Shown: positions 1 to 7,816, counted from the stretch's first letter. The stretch is DNA of 10,329 bases from Acidobacteriota bacterium (GCA_029777145.1 JAKOSS010000092.1:1-10329); one strand, 5' to 3'. Notes: a model not told the origin generated them from the sequence alone. Numbers and translations are program-made.

Positions 1-231
1 ATCACCGCCGGCAGCGGCAAACGGCGACGGGATCGGCGCCGGTATCGGCTCTTCAACCGGCGCGCTGACGGGAACGTCCGGCACGGGGAAATCACGCGGA
101 CCGGCGACGATCGTCGCGGAAAGCGAAGGGTCGTCGGCCTCCGGCGCAACCGGCGTCAACGTAATCCCGCAGTATGAACAAAAGATATCGAGGTCGGCGA
201 TCTTCTCACCGCATTCTGGGCAATTTGGCAT
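1..231 (-). CDS. Zinc-ribbon protein, partial (3' end outside window)
   Basis: The frame opens at an ATG (complement of 229-231) and stays open to the window edge, giving 77 residues. The N-terminus MPNCPECGEKIADLDIFCSY continues CG, a treble-clef zinc ribbon with Cys4, Cys7, Cys18 and Cys21. After it comes a low-complexity stretch rich in Pro, Ala and Val (APVEEPIPAPIPSPF), typical of a flexible linker before a domain not visible here. The gene lies 40 bases downstream of the zinc-ribbon/FHA gene in the same orientation, so the two probably share a transcript. Only a weak purine run (AAAGAA) precedes the start. The zinc ribbon is clear; the function is unknown, and the missing part could hold an FHA or membrane domain. 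Confidence 0.7.
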   Translation of the reverse strand, partial: MPNCPECGEKIADLDIFCSYCGITLTPVAPEADDPSLSATIVAGPRDFPVPDVPVSAPVEEPIPAPIPSPFAAAGGD

Positions 232-271
232 TGTTCTTTAATTCAGCGTCGCTATTCTCAGTGCCGAAGTC

Positions 272-844
272 TTATGCGGCGGCAAACCGCAGGAACGTCT
301 TTCCGACGATGATCTCGTCGCCGCTACGAAGTACGTGCGGGCTTCCGGGGATCAGTCTTCGGCCACGGTTCACATACGTTCCGTTCGTCGAACCGAGATC
401 TTCGATGACGTATGTCGCGTTTCGAAAAATGATCCTTGCATGCCGGCGCGAGATCTTCGCTTCGGGATCGAACGCGTCGAGATCGACGTCCGGAAAGATC
501 CCGTTGTCCGCGTCCCAGCGCCCGATGTAGGACTCTTCGCCGGTCAATTGAAACTCCTTGCCGACGGCCGTCCCACGCTCGATCGTCAGCGTCGCGTGCA
601 CGCCCTCGGAATGTCCGGGATCGGAAGTATTCGCCGGCGTCGGTTCAACCTGTTCGATGATCGGCTCGATCCCGATCGACGTCACGCTCGCGGCCTGAAA
701 GGACGGCTCCGAGATCGGCGGCTGATATCCAGGGGACGCGAAACTGTTCGGACCGTTGTTTCGGGCGGCAAGGCTCGCACCGCATTCGTCGCAAAACAGC
801 GATCCGTCGAGATTATCGGTTCCGCAAGACTGGCATTTTATCAT
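272..844 (-). CDS. Zinc-ribbon and FHA domain protein
   Basis: A 190-residue protein. Residues 4-21 form a zinc ribbon (Cys4, Cys7, Cys18, Cys21). Residues ~25-85 are a Ser/Pro-rich linker. Residues ~86-188 are an FHA domain carrying the family's key positions: Gly108-Arg109 in YIGR, the SRRH motif at 132-135, and GSTNGTYVN at 151-159. FHA domains bind phosphothreonine peptides, so this is probably a cytoplasmic adaptor reading Ser/Thr kinase signalling; no kinase gene is visible here. There is no signal peptide or membrane segment. The ATG start (842-844) is preceded by AGGA at a suitable distance. The gene is first in a probable two-gene unit with the downstream zinc-ribbon gene and is transcribed divergently from the exporter operon. 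The domain call is firm; the partner proteins are unknown. Confidence 0.9.
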   Translation of the reverse strand: MIKCQSCGTDNLDGSLFCDECGASLAARNNGPNSFASPGYQPPISEPSFQAASVTSIGIEPIIEQVEPTPANTSDPGHSEGVHATLTIERGTAVGKEFQLTGEESYIGRWDADNGIFPDVDLDAFDPEAKISRRHARIIFRNATYVIEDLGSTNGTYVNRGRRLIPGSPHVLRSGDEIIVGKTFLRFAAA

Positions 845-886
845 TTCAAGTTTTCCTGCGTGTCGAAGGTATTAATGGCAAGTGTC

Positions 887-915
887 ATTTTACCTTGATT
901 CCGGAAGTTCGTAAA
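887..915 (-). promoter_or_regulatory. Candidate sigma70-type promoter for the FHA gene
   Basis: On the minus strand TTTACG (complement of 910-915) and TAAAAT (complement of 887-892) are separated by 17 bases. They match the -35 and -10 consensus at 4/6 and 5/6 positions. Transcription would begin near 880 and leave a leader of about 36 nt before the ATG. I saw no equally good match for the divergent adaptor gene within 961-1105. This is a by-eye call; such matches arise by chance. Confidence 0.35.
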
Positions 916-1105
916 TCGCAAACCGGAACGTCGATCACGAGTTATTGCTTATTTCAATCCGCTGAATCCAAACGGCTTGGGTGCTCACTTTTTTGAAACT
1001 TACGGAAAAATCCGGACGTAGTATTGCGGTGACGCTAGGTATTCAGAAGATTTGCGTTACGATCGTACTTTTCATCATCAACACATTCAAGAGGAACTTT
1101 AGCAA

Positions 1106-2689
1106 ATGGCACTCAGCCGGAAAGGAAAATTCATAATTGGCGGAAGCATTGGCGCGCTCTTGCTCATCATTATCGTCGCCGCGGTCTTCGCGTCGCGCAA
1201 GGACGTTCCCGAAGTCACGACGGTCAAGTTAGAGAAACGCAAGGAATTGCGGTCGATCGTGACGGCGTCGGGCGAGGTCCGTCCGATCCAGTTCATCAAC
1301 CTCACGAGTGAGGTCCAGGGCCGCATCGAAGAGATCTATGTCAAGGAAGGCGACGCGGTAACCAAGGGTACGCCGCTCGTAAAGCTCGATCCGACGCAGC
1401 TGAATTCGAGCACCGACGCGCAATTGGCCGCACTTCAGGCCGCGCAGAACGATGCTCAGGTTTCGCGCTCGCAGATCCTTGCCGCGCAGAATCAGCTGAC
1501 GCAGGCGCAGCAGGGACTGACGGCATCGCTCGCTTCGGTCGATACCGCGCAACAGCAGGTAACGACCGCGCGGCAGAACGTCGTCGCCGCGCAGACCGAC
1601 GTCGACAGCCAACAAGTTAATCTGAACGCCGCCAACCGCGAGTTGAAACGCACGACCGACCTGCTCGAGTCGGGAGTTTCGTCGCGTTCCGAATACGATC
1701 TCGCGAAGGACAAGGCCGAACAGGCCGAAGCCAGCCTGCGGAACGCGCAGTCGCGGCTCAAGTCGGCGCAGCTCGCCGTCAAGGAAGCCGAACTCCGCGT
1801 GACCGAGGCGAAAGCGCGCGCGAATCAGCAAGAAGTTGCTGTGCGCGATGCACGCCGCGGCGTCGATACCGCCAATCTTTCGGCCGGATCAAGTCAAAAA
1901 CGCGCCGACCAGCAGGCCGCTGTTTTCCGCGGCCAGCGGACGCAGCGCGACAAGACGCTGCAGGTCGCCCCGATCAACGGCGTCATCGCGAACATTCCGT
2001 CGAAGGTCGGTGAATTCGCGGTGGCCGGTCTCTCGACCACGGCGCTCCTGACGATCGCCGACATGTCCTCGATCAACGTCGAGGTCAAGGTCGACGAAAC
2101 CGAGATCGATAAGGTCGAGGAAGGCCAGAAAGCGAAGATCAAGGTCGATGCGTTGGGCGACAAGGAACTGATCGGCGAGGTCTATCAAAAAACGCCGCTC
2201 GCGGTCGGCAAATCGCAGACGACCGGCGGACTTTCGACAAACATCAACGTTCAGGAAGCAAAGGAATTCAAGGTCGTCATCCAACTTAAGGACATCCCCA
2301 AGGAGATCCAGGATGGACTTCGGCCGGGAATGAGCGCAACCGCGACGATCACGACGAAAACTGCCGAGGATCTGATCGCCGTGCCGCTTCAGGCGCTGAT
2401 CGAGAAGAAACCCGAGGCATCACCGTCGCCGACCATCCAGGGCGATGTGCAGATGCCGGCCGAGAAGCCGAAAACGATCAAGGGCGTGTACGTTCTTGAA
2501 GGCAACAAAGCGAAATTCGTCGAGGTTACGACCGGGATCACGGGCGAAAGCGATATCCAGATCCTGAGCGGGCTCAGCGAGGGCCAAGAGGTGATAACCG
2601 GTCCGAGCCGGATATTGAATACGCTGAAGGACGACACCGTCGTCAAGAAGGCCGAGAAGAAGGAAGGCGAGAACGCCAACAAGTCGTAG
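1106..2689 (+). CDS. MacA/HlyD-like periplasmic adaptor subunit of an ABC exporter
   Basis: A 527-residue membrane-fusion protein. Residues ~9-29 are one hydrophobic anchor ([20 protein letters not shown]) with no lipobox Cys. Residues ~62-95 are the first half of a lipoyl-like domain ([20 protein letters not shown]). Residues ~100-282 are a long, Ala/Gln-rich coiled-coil hairpin. The second lipoyl half follows ([18 protein letters not shown], ~288-306), then a beta-barrel region (~322-420) and a membrane-proximal C-terminal domain containing a Pro/Ser-rich insert near 430-460. MacA-type adaptors link an inner-membrane ABC transporter to a TolC-like channel. The hairpin is long for the family (MacA is about 370 residues), perhaps to span a wide periplasm. 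AAGAGGA at 1089-1095 is a good ribosome-binding site. The ATPase gene starts two bases after the stop, indicating one operon. Substrate unknown. Confidence 0.88.
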   Translation: MALSRKGKFIIGGSIGALLLIIIVAAVFASRKDVPEVTTVKLEKRKELRSIVTASGEVRPIQFINLTSEVQGRIEEIYVKEGDAVTKGTPLVKLDPTQLNSSTDAQLAALQAAQNDAQVSRSQILAAQNQLTQAQQGLTASLASVDTAQQQVTTARQNVVAAQTDVDSQQVNLNAANRELKRTTDLLESGVSSRSEYDLAKDKAEQAEASLRNAQSRLKSAQLAVKEAELRVTEAKARANQQEVAVRDARRGVDTANLSAGSSQKRADQQAAVFRGQRTQRDKTLQVAPINGVIANIPSKVGEFAVAGLSTTALLTIADMSSINVEVKVDETEIDKVEEGQKAKIKVDALGDKELIGEVYQKTPLAVGKSQTTGGLSTNINVQEAKEFKVVIQLKDIPKEIQDGLRPGMSATATITTKTAEDLIAVPLQALIEKKPEASPSPTIQGDVQMPAEKPKTIKGVYVLEGNKAKFVEVTTGITGESDIQILSGLSEGQEVITGPSRILNTLKDDTVVKKAEKKEGENANKS

Positions 2690-2691
2690 CG

Positions 2692-3438
2692 ATGTACAAG
2701 TTTATGGAAAACGAGAATGCGCCTGCGGTTGAGACGAACCTCCGCCCGGCCGGCGAATCGCTGATCTCGATGCGTGACATCTGGAAAACGTACCAGATGG
2801 GTACCGAACAGCTTCATGCATTGCAGGGCGTTTCGTTCGACGTCAAAAAGGGTGAATACGTCGCGATCATCGGCCCTTCGGGTTCGGGAAAATCGACGCT
2901 GATGAACCTCATCGGCTGTCTTGATTCCCCGTCGCGCGGCCAGTATTGGATCAACGGCAACCAGGTCGCCGAGATGACAGACGACGAGTTGGCGAAGATC
3001 CGGAACAAAGAGATCGGCTTTGTCTTTCAGACGTTCAACCTGCTCGCCCGCGCAACCGCGCTGCACAACGTCGAACTCCCGCTCATTTATGCCGGGATGC
3101 GGTCGGTCGAACGCCACGACAAGGCGCAGGCGGCACTCGAGTCGGTCGAACTCGGCGACCGCGTGACGCACAAGCCGAACGAACTTTCGGGCGGACAGCG
3201 CCAACGCGTTGCGATCGCACGGGCGCTGGTCAACCATCCGTCGATCCTGCTCGCCGACGAACCGACCGGAGCGCTCGATTCGAAAACGAGCGTCGAGATC
3301 ATGGCGCTGTTCGAGAAACTTCACGAGGAAGGCAATACGATCATTCTCGTGACCCACGAACACGACATCGCCGAACGCGCGCACCGGATCATCACGATCA
3401 AGGACGGCAAGATCGAGAGCGATGAAAGGGTGAAATGA
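2692..3438 (+). CDS. ABC transporter ATPase, MacB/LolD family
   Basis: A 248-residue ATP-binding subunit with every catalytic motif: Walker [10 protein letters not shown] (61-69), Q-loop Gln113 (FVFQTFNLL), signature LSGGQ (165-169), Walker B ILLADE (185-190) with Glu190 catalytic, D-loop ALD (194-196) and switch His222. The tract [10 protein letters not shown] is typical of the MacB/LolD/FtsE branch. It should hydrolyse ATP in the cytoplasm to drive the FtsX-type permeases encoded downstream. Unlike canonical MacB there is no fused membrane domain; the protein ends after the ATPase fold. The first ATG lies two bases after the adaptor stop. Met5 (2704) and Met27 (2770) are alternative starts, as no strong ribosome-binding site decides between them. 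The stop overlaps the next start (ATGA, 3435-3438), indicating translational coupling. Confidence 0.92.
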   Translation: MYKFMENENAPAVETNLRPAGESLISMRDIWKTYQMGTEQLHALQGVSFDVKKGEYVAIIGPSGSGKSTLMNLIGCLDSPSRGQYWINGNQVAEMTDDELAKIRNKEIGFVFQTFNLLARATALHNVELPLIYAGMRSVERHDKAQAALESVELGDRVTHKPNELSGGQRQRVAIARALVNHPSILLADEPTGALDSKTSVEIMALFEKLHEEGNTIILVTHEHDIAERAHRIITIKDGKIESDERVK

Positions 3439-4139
3439 TCGAAAATGTTCCGACGTATGTCGCGATCACATTCGTCGCGACAACGTTTCTGACGATCGGA
3501 TTTCTGCTATCCGCGGTTCGCCGCACCGGTAACGAAAAACTTCCGGCCCAATTGCTCTCGTTCTTGTTGGCTTTTTGGGTATTTTTTACAGCCGCCGCTT
3601 CAATCGGCGGTTTTTATACTGTCACCGAGACGATCCCGCCGCGATTGTTCCTTTTAGGGGTTTTGCCGTCAGTGCTGACGGTGATCGCGTATCTGGCATT
3701 CTTCCGCGAAAGGTTTCTCGAAAAATTCCCGTTGCGGACGCTGACACTTTTGCACGTTGTACGGCTACCCGTCGAGATCGTCCTGTTCTGGCTCTTCAAA
3801 GCCGCGCTGATCCCGCAGGTGATGACGTTCGAAGGCCGAAACTTCGACATTCTCGCGGGAATTACCGCGCCGGTCGTTGCCTATCTGGCGATCCGCAACG
3901 GAACGGTCAATCGTCCCGTTCTGATCGCGTGGAACCTCATCTCGCTCGGACTTCTGTTGAATATCGTCGTCACCGCTTTCCTGTCGTTTCCGGGTCCGAT
4001 GCAGCAGATCGCGTTTGATCAACCGAACCGCGCGGTGATGTATTTCCCGTTCATCTGGCTGCCGTCGATCGTCGTCCCGATCGTCCTGTTCGCTCATCTG
4101 ATCACCCTCTGGAAACTTTTTACCAACCGGCTGAAGTGA
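3435..4139 (+). CDS. Seven-helix integral membrane protein of unknown function
   Basis: A 234-residue, very hydrophobic protein. Likely membrane helices are at about 7-28, 37-60, 70-90, 104-126, 137-153, 161-183 and 203-227, separated by short charged loops such as RRTGNEK and [10 protein letters not shown] do not recognise a family, and no catalytic motif or signal peptide stands out. The start overlaps the ATPase stop by four bases (ATGA), so it is translationally coupled to the exporter ATPase and is probably made in step with it. It lies between the ATPase and the first permease, where an accessory or small sensory membrane protein could act with the transporter, but it lacks the large periplasmic domain of FtsX/MacB permeases. 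The operon link is well supported; the function is unknown. Confidence 0.75.
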   Translation: MIENVPTYVAITFVATTFLTIGFLLSAVRRTGNEKLPAQLLSFLLAFWVFFTAAASIGGFYTVTETIPPRLFLLGVLPSVLTVIAYLAFFRERFLEKFPLRTLTLLHVVRLPVEIVLFWLFKAALIPQVMTFEGRNFDILAGITAPVVAYLAIRNGTVNRPVLIAWNLISLGLLLNIVVTAFLSFPGPMQQIAFDQPNRAVMYFPFIWLPSIVVPIVLFAHLITLWKLFTNRLK

Positions 4140-4191
4140 TGAGGCCGACGTCTAACTTTTTGTAAACACGACTTTTTCGAGCTCAGGTTTC

Positions 4192-4220
4192 TGAACAAAC
4201 CGTGGCCGGTCACGTAGAAT
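4192..4220 (+). promoter_or_regulatory. Candidate promoter directly upstream of permease 1
   Basis: TGAACA (4192-4197) and TAGAAT (4215-4220) lie 17 bases apart and match the sigma70 -35 and -10 hexamers at 4/6 and 5/6. The -10 ends six bases before the permease ATG at 4227, so transcription would start at or next to the start codon. No Shine-Dalgarno sequence is visible before that ATG, which fits a leaderless or nearly leaderless message. Read-through from the upstream genes is also possible. Confidence 0.35.
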
Positions 4221-4226
4221 ATTGGT

Positions 4227-5480
4227 ATGCGACTGGCCGCGAACATTCGGGTCCTGACAGAATCGTTCAAACTCGCGCTTTGGAGTTTGCAGAGCCACAA
4301 GTTGCGAACGTTTCTTACCCTTCTCGGCATCATCGTCGGGGTGACTTCGGTGATCGCCGTGATGACGATCATCAGCGGTCTCGACCAGACGGTCTCCAAC
4401 GCATTTTCATCTCAGGGATCGACCGCCTTTTCAGTCTCGAAACGTCCGCTCGTGATCACCTCGCGCGAGGACATGATCAAGTTCAACAAGCGAAAGGATG
4501 TGACGCGTGAGGACGCCGAAGCGATCATCCGGCTATGCCGCGACTGCTGGCGCGTCGGGATGGCGGTCAACGGCATGGGACTCGTGAAGCACGCCGAAAA
4601 CCGCTCGGAAGGCGTTTCCGTCCGCGGACTGAGCTTACCGATGTTCGAGATCGAGAACGTCGTGATTCAAAGCGGTCGAGTCTGGACCGATGCCGAAGGT
4701 GGCGCCGGACGCAACGTCTGCGTCATCGGGACCGACATCATCGAAAATTTGTTTCCCGGCGGCTCGCCGGATTCGGTCGTCGGCGACGAGATCCGCGTCG
4801 ATGGCGTCCCGTACAAGATCCTCGGCGTCGCCGCTCCGTTCGGCAAGGTCCTCGGATTCTCGCGCGACAATTTCGTTTACATTCCGTTCCAGACGGCGCA
4901 AAAGATGTTCGGCGCCCGCGACTCGATCACGGTCCACGTTCAGGTCCGCGACGCTTCCCTGTTCGATACCGCCAAGGACGAGGTCCGGACGATCATGCGC
5001 AACCGTCGCGGGAAGACATTCGGCGACGAGGACGACGGCGTTTCGGTCGAATCGCAGGACGCGTTCATCGGCATCTATCAGAACGCGACCTCCGGGATCT
5101 ATTTCGCGACGTTCGGCGTGGCGGCGATTTCGCTCGTCGTCGGCGGCATCGTCGTCATGAACATCATGCTCGTTTCGGTGACGGAACGGACCAAGGAGAT
5201 CGGGCTCCGAAAAGCCGTCGGCGCGCGCCGGGCGGACATCCTGCAGCAATTTTTGATCGAGGCGGTCACGGTGACGGTCTTCGGCGGCGCGATCGGCGTC
5301 GTCACGGGTTACGGACTGGCGTTCATCCTGTCGTTTCTGATGGGATTCCCGGTCCTGGTGAGCGTGCAATCGGCGCTACTGGGCGTCACGGTGTCATTCG
5401 TCGTCGGGCTCGCGAGCGGGCTTTATCCGGCCTGGCGCGCCGCGCTTCTGAGCCCGATCGACGCAATGAGGAGCGAATGA
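4227..5480 (+). CDS. MacB/FtsX-type ABC transporter permease (first of two)
   Basis: A 417-residue permease with the MacB layout but no ATPase domain. A short amphipathic N-terminus (SFKLALWSLQSHKLRTFL) leads into helix 1 (~28-50). Residues ~51-280 form the periplasmic core (VVGDEIRVDGVPYKILGV, ~184-201). Helices 2-4 lie at ~291-317, ~342-371 and ~382-403. The FtsX signature MNIMLVSVTERTKEIGLRKA spans 311-330, and the chain ends with the typical YPAWRAALLSPIDAMR. Such permeases work as dimers that couple ATP hydrolysis to movement of substrate from the periplasm. It should pair with the separate ATPase upstream and perhaps with the second permease. The core holds three cysteines (Cys104, Cys107, Cys165), none of which is seen in the second permease's core. 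An 87-base gap with a possible promoter precedes it. Confidence 0.9.
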   Translation: MRLAANIRVLTESFKLALWSLQSHKLRTFLTLLGIIVGVTSVIAVMTIISGLDQTVSNAFSSQGSTAFSVSKRPLVITSREDMIKFNKRKDVTREDAEAIIRLCRDCWRVGMAVNGMGLVKHAENRSEGVSVRGLSLPMFEIENVVIQSGRVWTDAEGGAGRNVCVIGTDIIENLFPGGSPDSVVGDEIRVDGVPYKILGVAAPFGKVLGFSRDNFVYIPFQTAQKMFGARDSITVHVQVRDASLFDTAKDEVRTIMRNRRGKTFGDEDDGVSVESQDAFIGIYQNATSGIYFATFGVAAISLVVGGIVVMNIMLVSVTERTKEIGLRKAVGARRADILQQFLIEAVTVTVFGGAIGVVTGYGLAFILSFLMGFPVLVSVQSALLGVTVSFVVGLASGLYPAWRAALLSPIDAMRSE

Positions 5481-5499
5481 GAATTCCAGAGATTCCAGA

Positions 5500-5878
5500 A
5501 TTCCAGGCCTCGGCATTTCAAGATTTCAAGATTCCAAGCCTTTGGCATCTCAAGATTCCAGGCCTTTGGCATTGCAAGATTTCAAGATTCCAGGATTTTG
5601 GCTTTCCCGGATTCCAGGATGCCACGACATCGTTTCCTGCGATTCCGTCTCGAGCCAATCCCGATTTCTCGAATCTTGGAATCTTGTCATCTTGAACTGC
5701 CAATGGTTGGAATCTTGAAATCTTGGACTGCCGAAGGCCTGGAATGCCGAAGGCTTGGAATGCCGAAGGCTGGAATGCCGAAGGCTGGAATGCCGAAGGC
5801 TGGAATGCCGAAGGCTGGAATGCCGAAGGCTGGAATGCCGGAGGCCTGGAATTCCGAAGGCTTGGAATCTTGAAATCT
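5500..5878 (+). repeat. Nested inverted repeats between the two permease genes
   Basis: The 408 bases between the permease genes (5481-5888) hold no credible gene. The left half is built of CAAGATTTCAAGATTCCA and ATTCCAGGCCTTTGGCAT words; the right half carries their reverse complements. The 19 bases at 5519-5537 are an exact inverted copy of 5707-5725, and 17 of them (5521-5537) also match 5862-5878 inverted. The 18 bases at 5500-5517 pair with 5834-5852 with a one-base bulge, and 5555-5570 pairs with 5730-5745 at 15/16. The arms are nested, so the region could form a large imperfect hairpin or cruciform in DNA or RNA. Confidence 0.8.
5725..5863 (+). repeat. 15-16 bp tandem repeat array, about nine units
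   Basis: The unit is GGAATGCCGAAGGCT. Five exact 15-base copies run without interruption from 5757 to 5831. They are flanked by 16-base variants with a doubled T or CT end at 5725-5740, 5741-5756, 5832-5847 and 5848-5863. The array lies 25 bases before the second permease's start codon. The unit length is a multiple of three, which explains the long spurious reading frames with five-residue repeats on both strands here. Identical adjacent copies suggest recent slippage and a copy number that may vary between strains. Confidence 0.9.
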
Positions 5879-5888
5879 GGAATCACAG

Positions 5889-7130
5889 ATGACTTTCGAT
5901 GACCTGAAAGAATCGGCCGTGATGGCGATCGCGACGCTGCGCGAGAACAAGCTCCGTTCGAGCTTGACGGTTCTCGGCGTGGCGGTCGGCGTATTGACCG
6001 TCCTCGCGATGGTCTCGATCATCCAGGGGCTCAACCGGACGTTCATGCAGCAGATCGAATCGCTCGGCTCGAACACGATCTTCATCTCAAAGTTCAGTCC
6101 GAGTTTCGGCCGTCCTCCGGGGCAGGAAGAACGACAACGAAAGGAGTTGACGCTCGAAGACGCGGACGCGATCCGCGACGAAGCCGGTTCAGTCGCCGGC
6201 GTTTCGCCGCTGCAGCGCAAGATCTCGGCAACCGTGCGCTACCAGGAAAAAGAGACCGACACGCCGGTTTGGATAGGCGTCACGCCGTACTACGAATTTG
6301 TCCACTCGCAATACGTCGAAACGGGAAGGTTCATCAGCGACACCGACGTCCGCGAACGCTCGAACGTCGTCGTCCTTGGCCGCGATGTCGTCAACGCCCT
6401 TTTCCCGAACGAAGACCCGCTCGAGAAGGAGGTCAAGATCGAGGGAACGCCGTTCAGAGTGATCGGCGTCATGGAGACGCTCGGATCGTTCTTCGGTCAG
6501 TCTCGGGACAATTCCGTGTTTGTCCCGATCACGACGTTCCAGAAGTATTATCCGGAACTGCGTCCGCCCGAGACCGTTTTCGTGATCATCGTCAGGCCGA
6601 AATCGCGCGAACTCGTCCCGTCGGCGACCGAGGAGATCCGCGACATCCTGCGGCGACGGCGCGGACTCGCATTCGGCGAACCGGACAACTTTGGGATCTC
6701 GTCGCAGGACGCCCTGCTCGACGTTTACAACCAGCTCACCGGCGCGACCTATCTTGTATTGACTGCGATCTCGGCCGTCGCGCTGATGATCGGCGGCATC
6801 GGCGTGATGAACATCATGCTCGTTTCGGTGACCGAACGGACGAAGGAGATCGGGGTTCGGAAAGCGGTCGGTGCGACTCGCAACAGCATCCTCTCGCAAT
6901 TTCTGATCGAGGCCGTGATCCTGACCGGGATCGGCGGGATCATCGGCCTGATCTGCGGTGAGGTCATCAGCTATCTCATCAACACATACTCGCCGCTGCC
7001 GGCGTACATTCCGTATTGGGCGATACTCGTCGGGATCTTCGTCTCGGCCGCCGTCGGCATCGTCTTCGGTCTTTATCCCGCTTGGAAGGCCGCCCGGCTC
7101 GACCCGATCGACGCCCTTCGGTGGGAGTAG
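5889..7130 (+). CDS. MacB/FtsX-type ABC transporter permease (second of two)
   Basis: A 413-residue paralogue of the preceding permease, again without an ATPase domain. The N-terminal amphipathic segment (AIATLRENKLRSSLTVLG) leads into helix 1 (~22-45). The periplasmic core covers ~46-280 (KEVKIEGTPFRVIGVMETLG, ~180-199). Helices 2-4 lie at ~286-312, ~338-366 and ~374-396. The FtsX signature MNIMLVSVTERTKEIGVRKA is at 307-326, and the end YPAWKAARLDPIDALRWE is typical of MacB permeases. The core differs clearly from the first permease while the C-terminal helices are close, so the two may form a heterodimer like LolC/LolE, or alternative homodimers on a shared ATPase. The start is ATG 5889; GGAA at 5879-5882, part of the last repeat word, is the likely ribosome-binding site. 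No terminator hairpin with a T-run follows. Confidence 0.92.
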   Translation: MTFDDLKESAVMAIATLRENKLRSSLTVLGVAVGVLTVLAMVSIIQGLNRTFMQQIESLGSNTIFISKFSPSFGRPPGQEERQRKELTLEDADAIRDEAGSVAGVSPLQRKISATVRYQEKETDTPVWIGVTPYYEFVHSQYVETGRFISDTDVRERSNVVVLGRDVVNALFPNEDPLEKEVKIEGTPFRVIGVMETLGSFFGQSRDNSVFVPITTFQKYYPELRPPETVFVIIVRPKSRELVPSATEEIRDILRRRRGLAFGEPDNFGISSQDALLDVYNQLTGATYLVLTAISAVALMIGGIGVMNIMLVSVTERTKEIGVRKAVGATRNSILSQFLIEAVILTGIGGIIGLICGEVISYLINTYSPLPAYIPYWAILVGIFVSAAVGIVFGLYPAWKAARLDPIDALRWE

Positions 7131-7460
7131 ATTTGGACTCAAGAACTTCAAGAATCAAGATTCAGGAAATTCAAGATTCATGGAGCCAGTCGGCGAATTC
7201 ACCGAACTCTGATCCGAACGGCCCTCGAGTTTGCGAATCACTCGCCGCCGTCGCGTTTCGCGTCAATTCGCGTTCCTTCGCGGTCGGATCTTCTTTCTTT
7301 CACCACAAAATTCACCCCGAGAACCGCGAACGAGGTAACTTCGGAAAGATAGTTGACGTGAATGCTCGGGCGGCACGATGATTCCGAGATTTTTCAAGAT
7401 TCAAGAATTACTCGACGAAATGGGTTCAACAATTACACCTTCGGCGCCTGTCCAATTCCC
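7131..7460. other. Gene-free stretch with dispersed CAAGATTCA words
   Basis: No credible reading frame, RNA gene or terminator is visible. The nine-base word CAAGATTCA occurs at 7156-7164, 7172-7180 and 7395-7403, related to the CAAGATTCC words between the permease genes. This suggests decayed copies of the same repeat family at both ends of the second permease gene. The rest looks like degenerate intergenic sequence. Confidence 0.5.
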
Positions 7461-7816
7461 AAATCCCACATCCGAAATCCCACGTCCGAAATCCCAGCGC
7501 ATCCACGAAGCCCCACGAAGTTCGCACGAATGAGCATGACGTCATTCCAGCAACCTTGCGTGGCTCGTGAGTTTGCGACACACGCTGCTACGCGTCCCGT
7601 GTGTTTGCGACCGTGCGGCTTGCCGCCCGGATGTGCGGCGACGCTCGTGTCGCCGTGCGGCGTCAATACTTGAGCAGCGGCTCCGCCGCTTCCTTCAATC
7701 TTGGGCGGCGCAGCCGCGCGATTTGTTCAGGGCGCCGACGGAATGGCAAGCCATTCCGCACATCCGGGTGGCAAGCCGCGTGACATTTGGGAGTTGGGAT
7801 TTCGAATTGGGGATTT
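7461..7816. repeat. Composite inverted-repeat element with internal hairpins
   Basis: An outer pair of arms, 7461-7487 and 7790-7816, matches in inverted orientation at 22 of 27 positions. An inner pair, 7615-7638 and 7756-7779, matches at 23 of 24. Within the outer left arm a 14-base unit CCCACRTCCGAAAT occurs twice (7465-7478, 7479-7492). Small perfect hairpins fill the inside: 7615-7626 (GCGGC/GCCGC), 7637-7654 (GGCGAC/GTCGCC), 7676-7690 (AGCGGC/GCCGCT), 7705-7717 (GCGGC/GCCGC) and 7740-7757 (GGAATGGC/GCCATTCC). No transposase is encoded. It resembles a non-autonomous palindromic or MITE-like element, or layered insertions of several small palindromes. Confidence 0.6.

Noticed and set aside
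2389..3384. 331-codon minus-strand frame across the adaptor and ATPase genes
   Set aside because: It lies opposite genes with complete family motifs, and its composition is that of an antisense shadow.
4140..4191. Rho-independent terminator after the seven-helix gene
   Set aside because: There are T-runs, but no GC-rich stem precedes them.
4535..5695. 386-codon plus-strand frame overlapping permease 1
   Set aside because: It is extremely Arg-rich and lies in another frame of a clear MacB-type permease; this is typical of shadow frames in GC-rich DNA.
5725..5863. Possible CRISPR array
   Set aside because: The 15-16 base units are directly adjacent, with no unique spacers and no cas genes.
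5518..5886. Minus-strand frame encoding repeated AFQPS-type pentapeptides, and a plus-strand frame at 5598-5873 with MPKAG repeats
   Set aside because: Both are by-products of the 15-base repeat, whose length is a multiple of three. Neither has a ribosome-binding site or any non-repeat protein domain.
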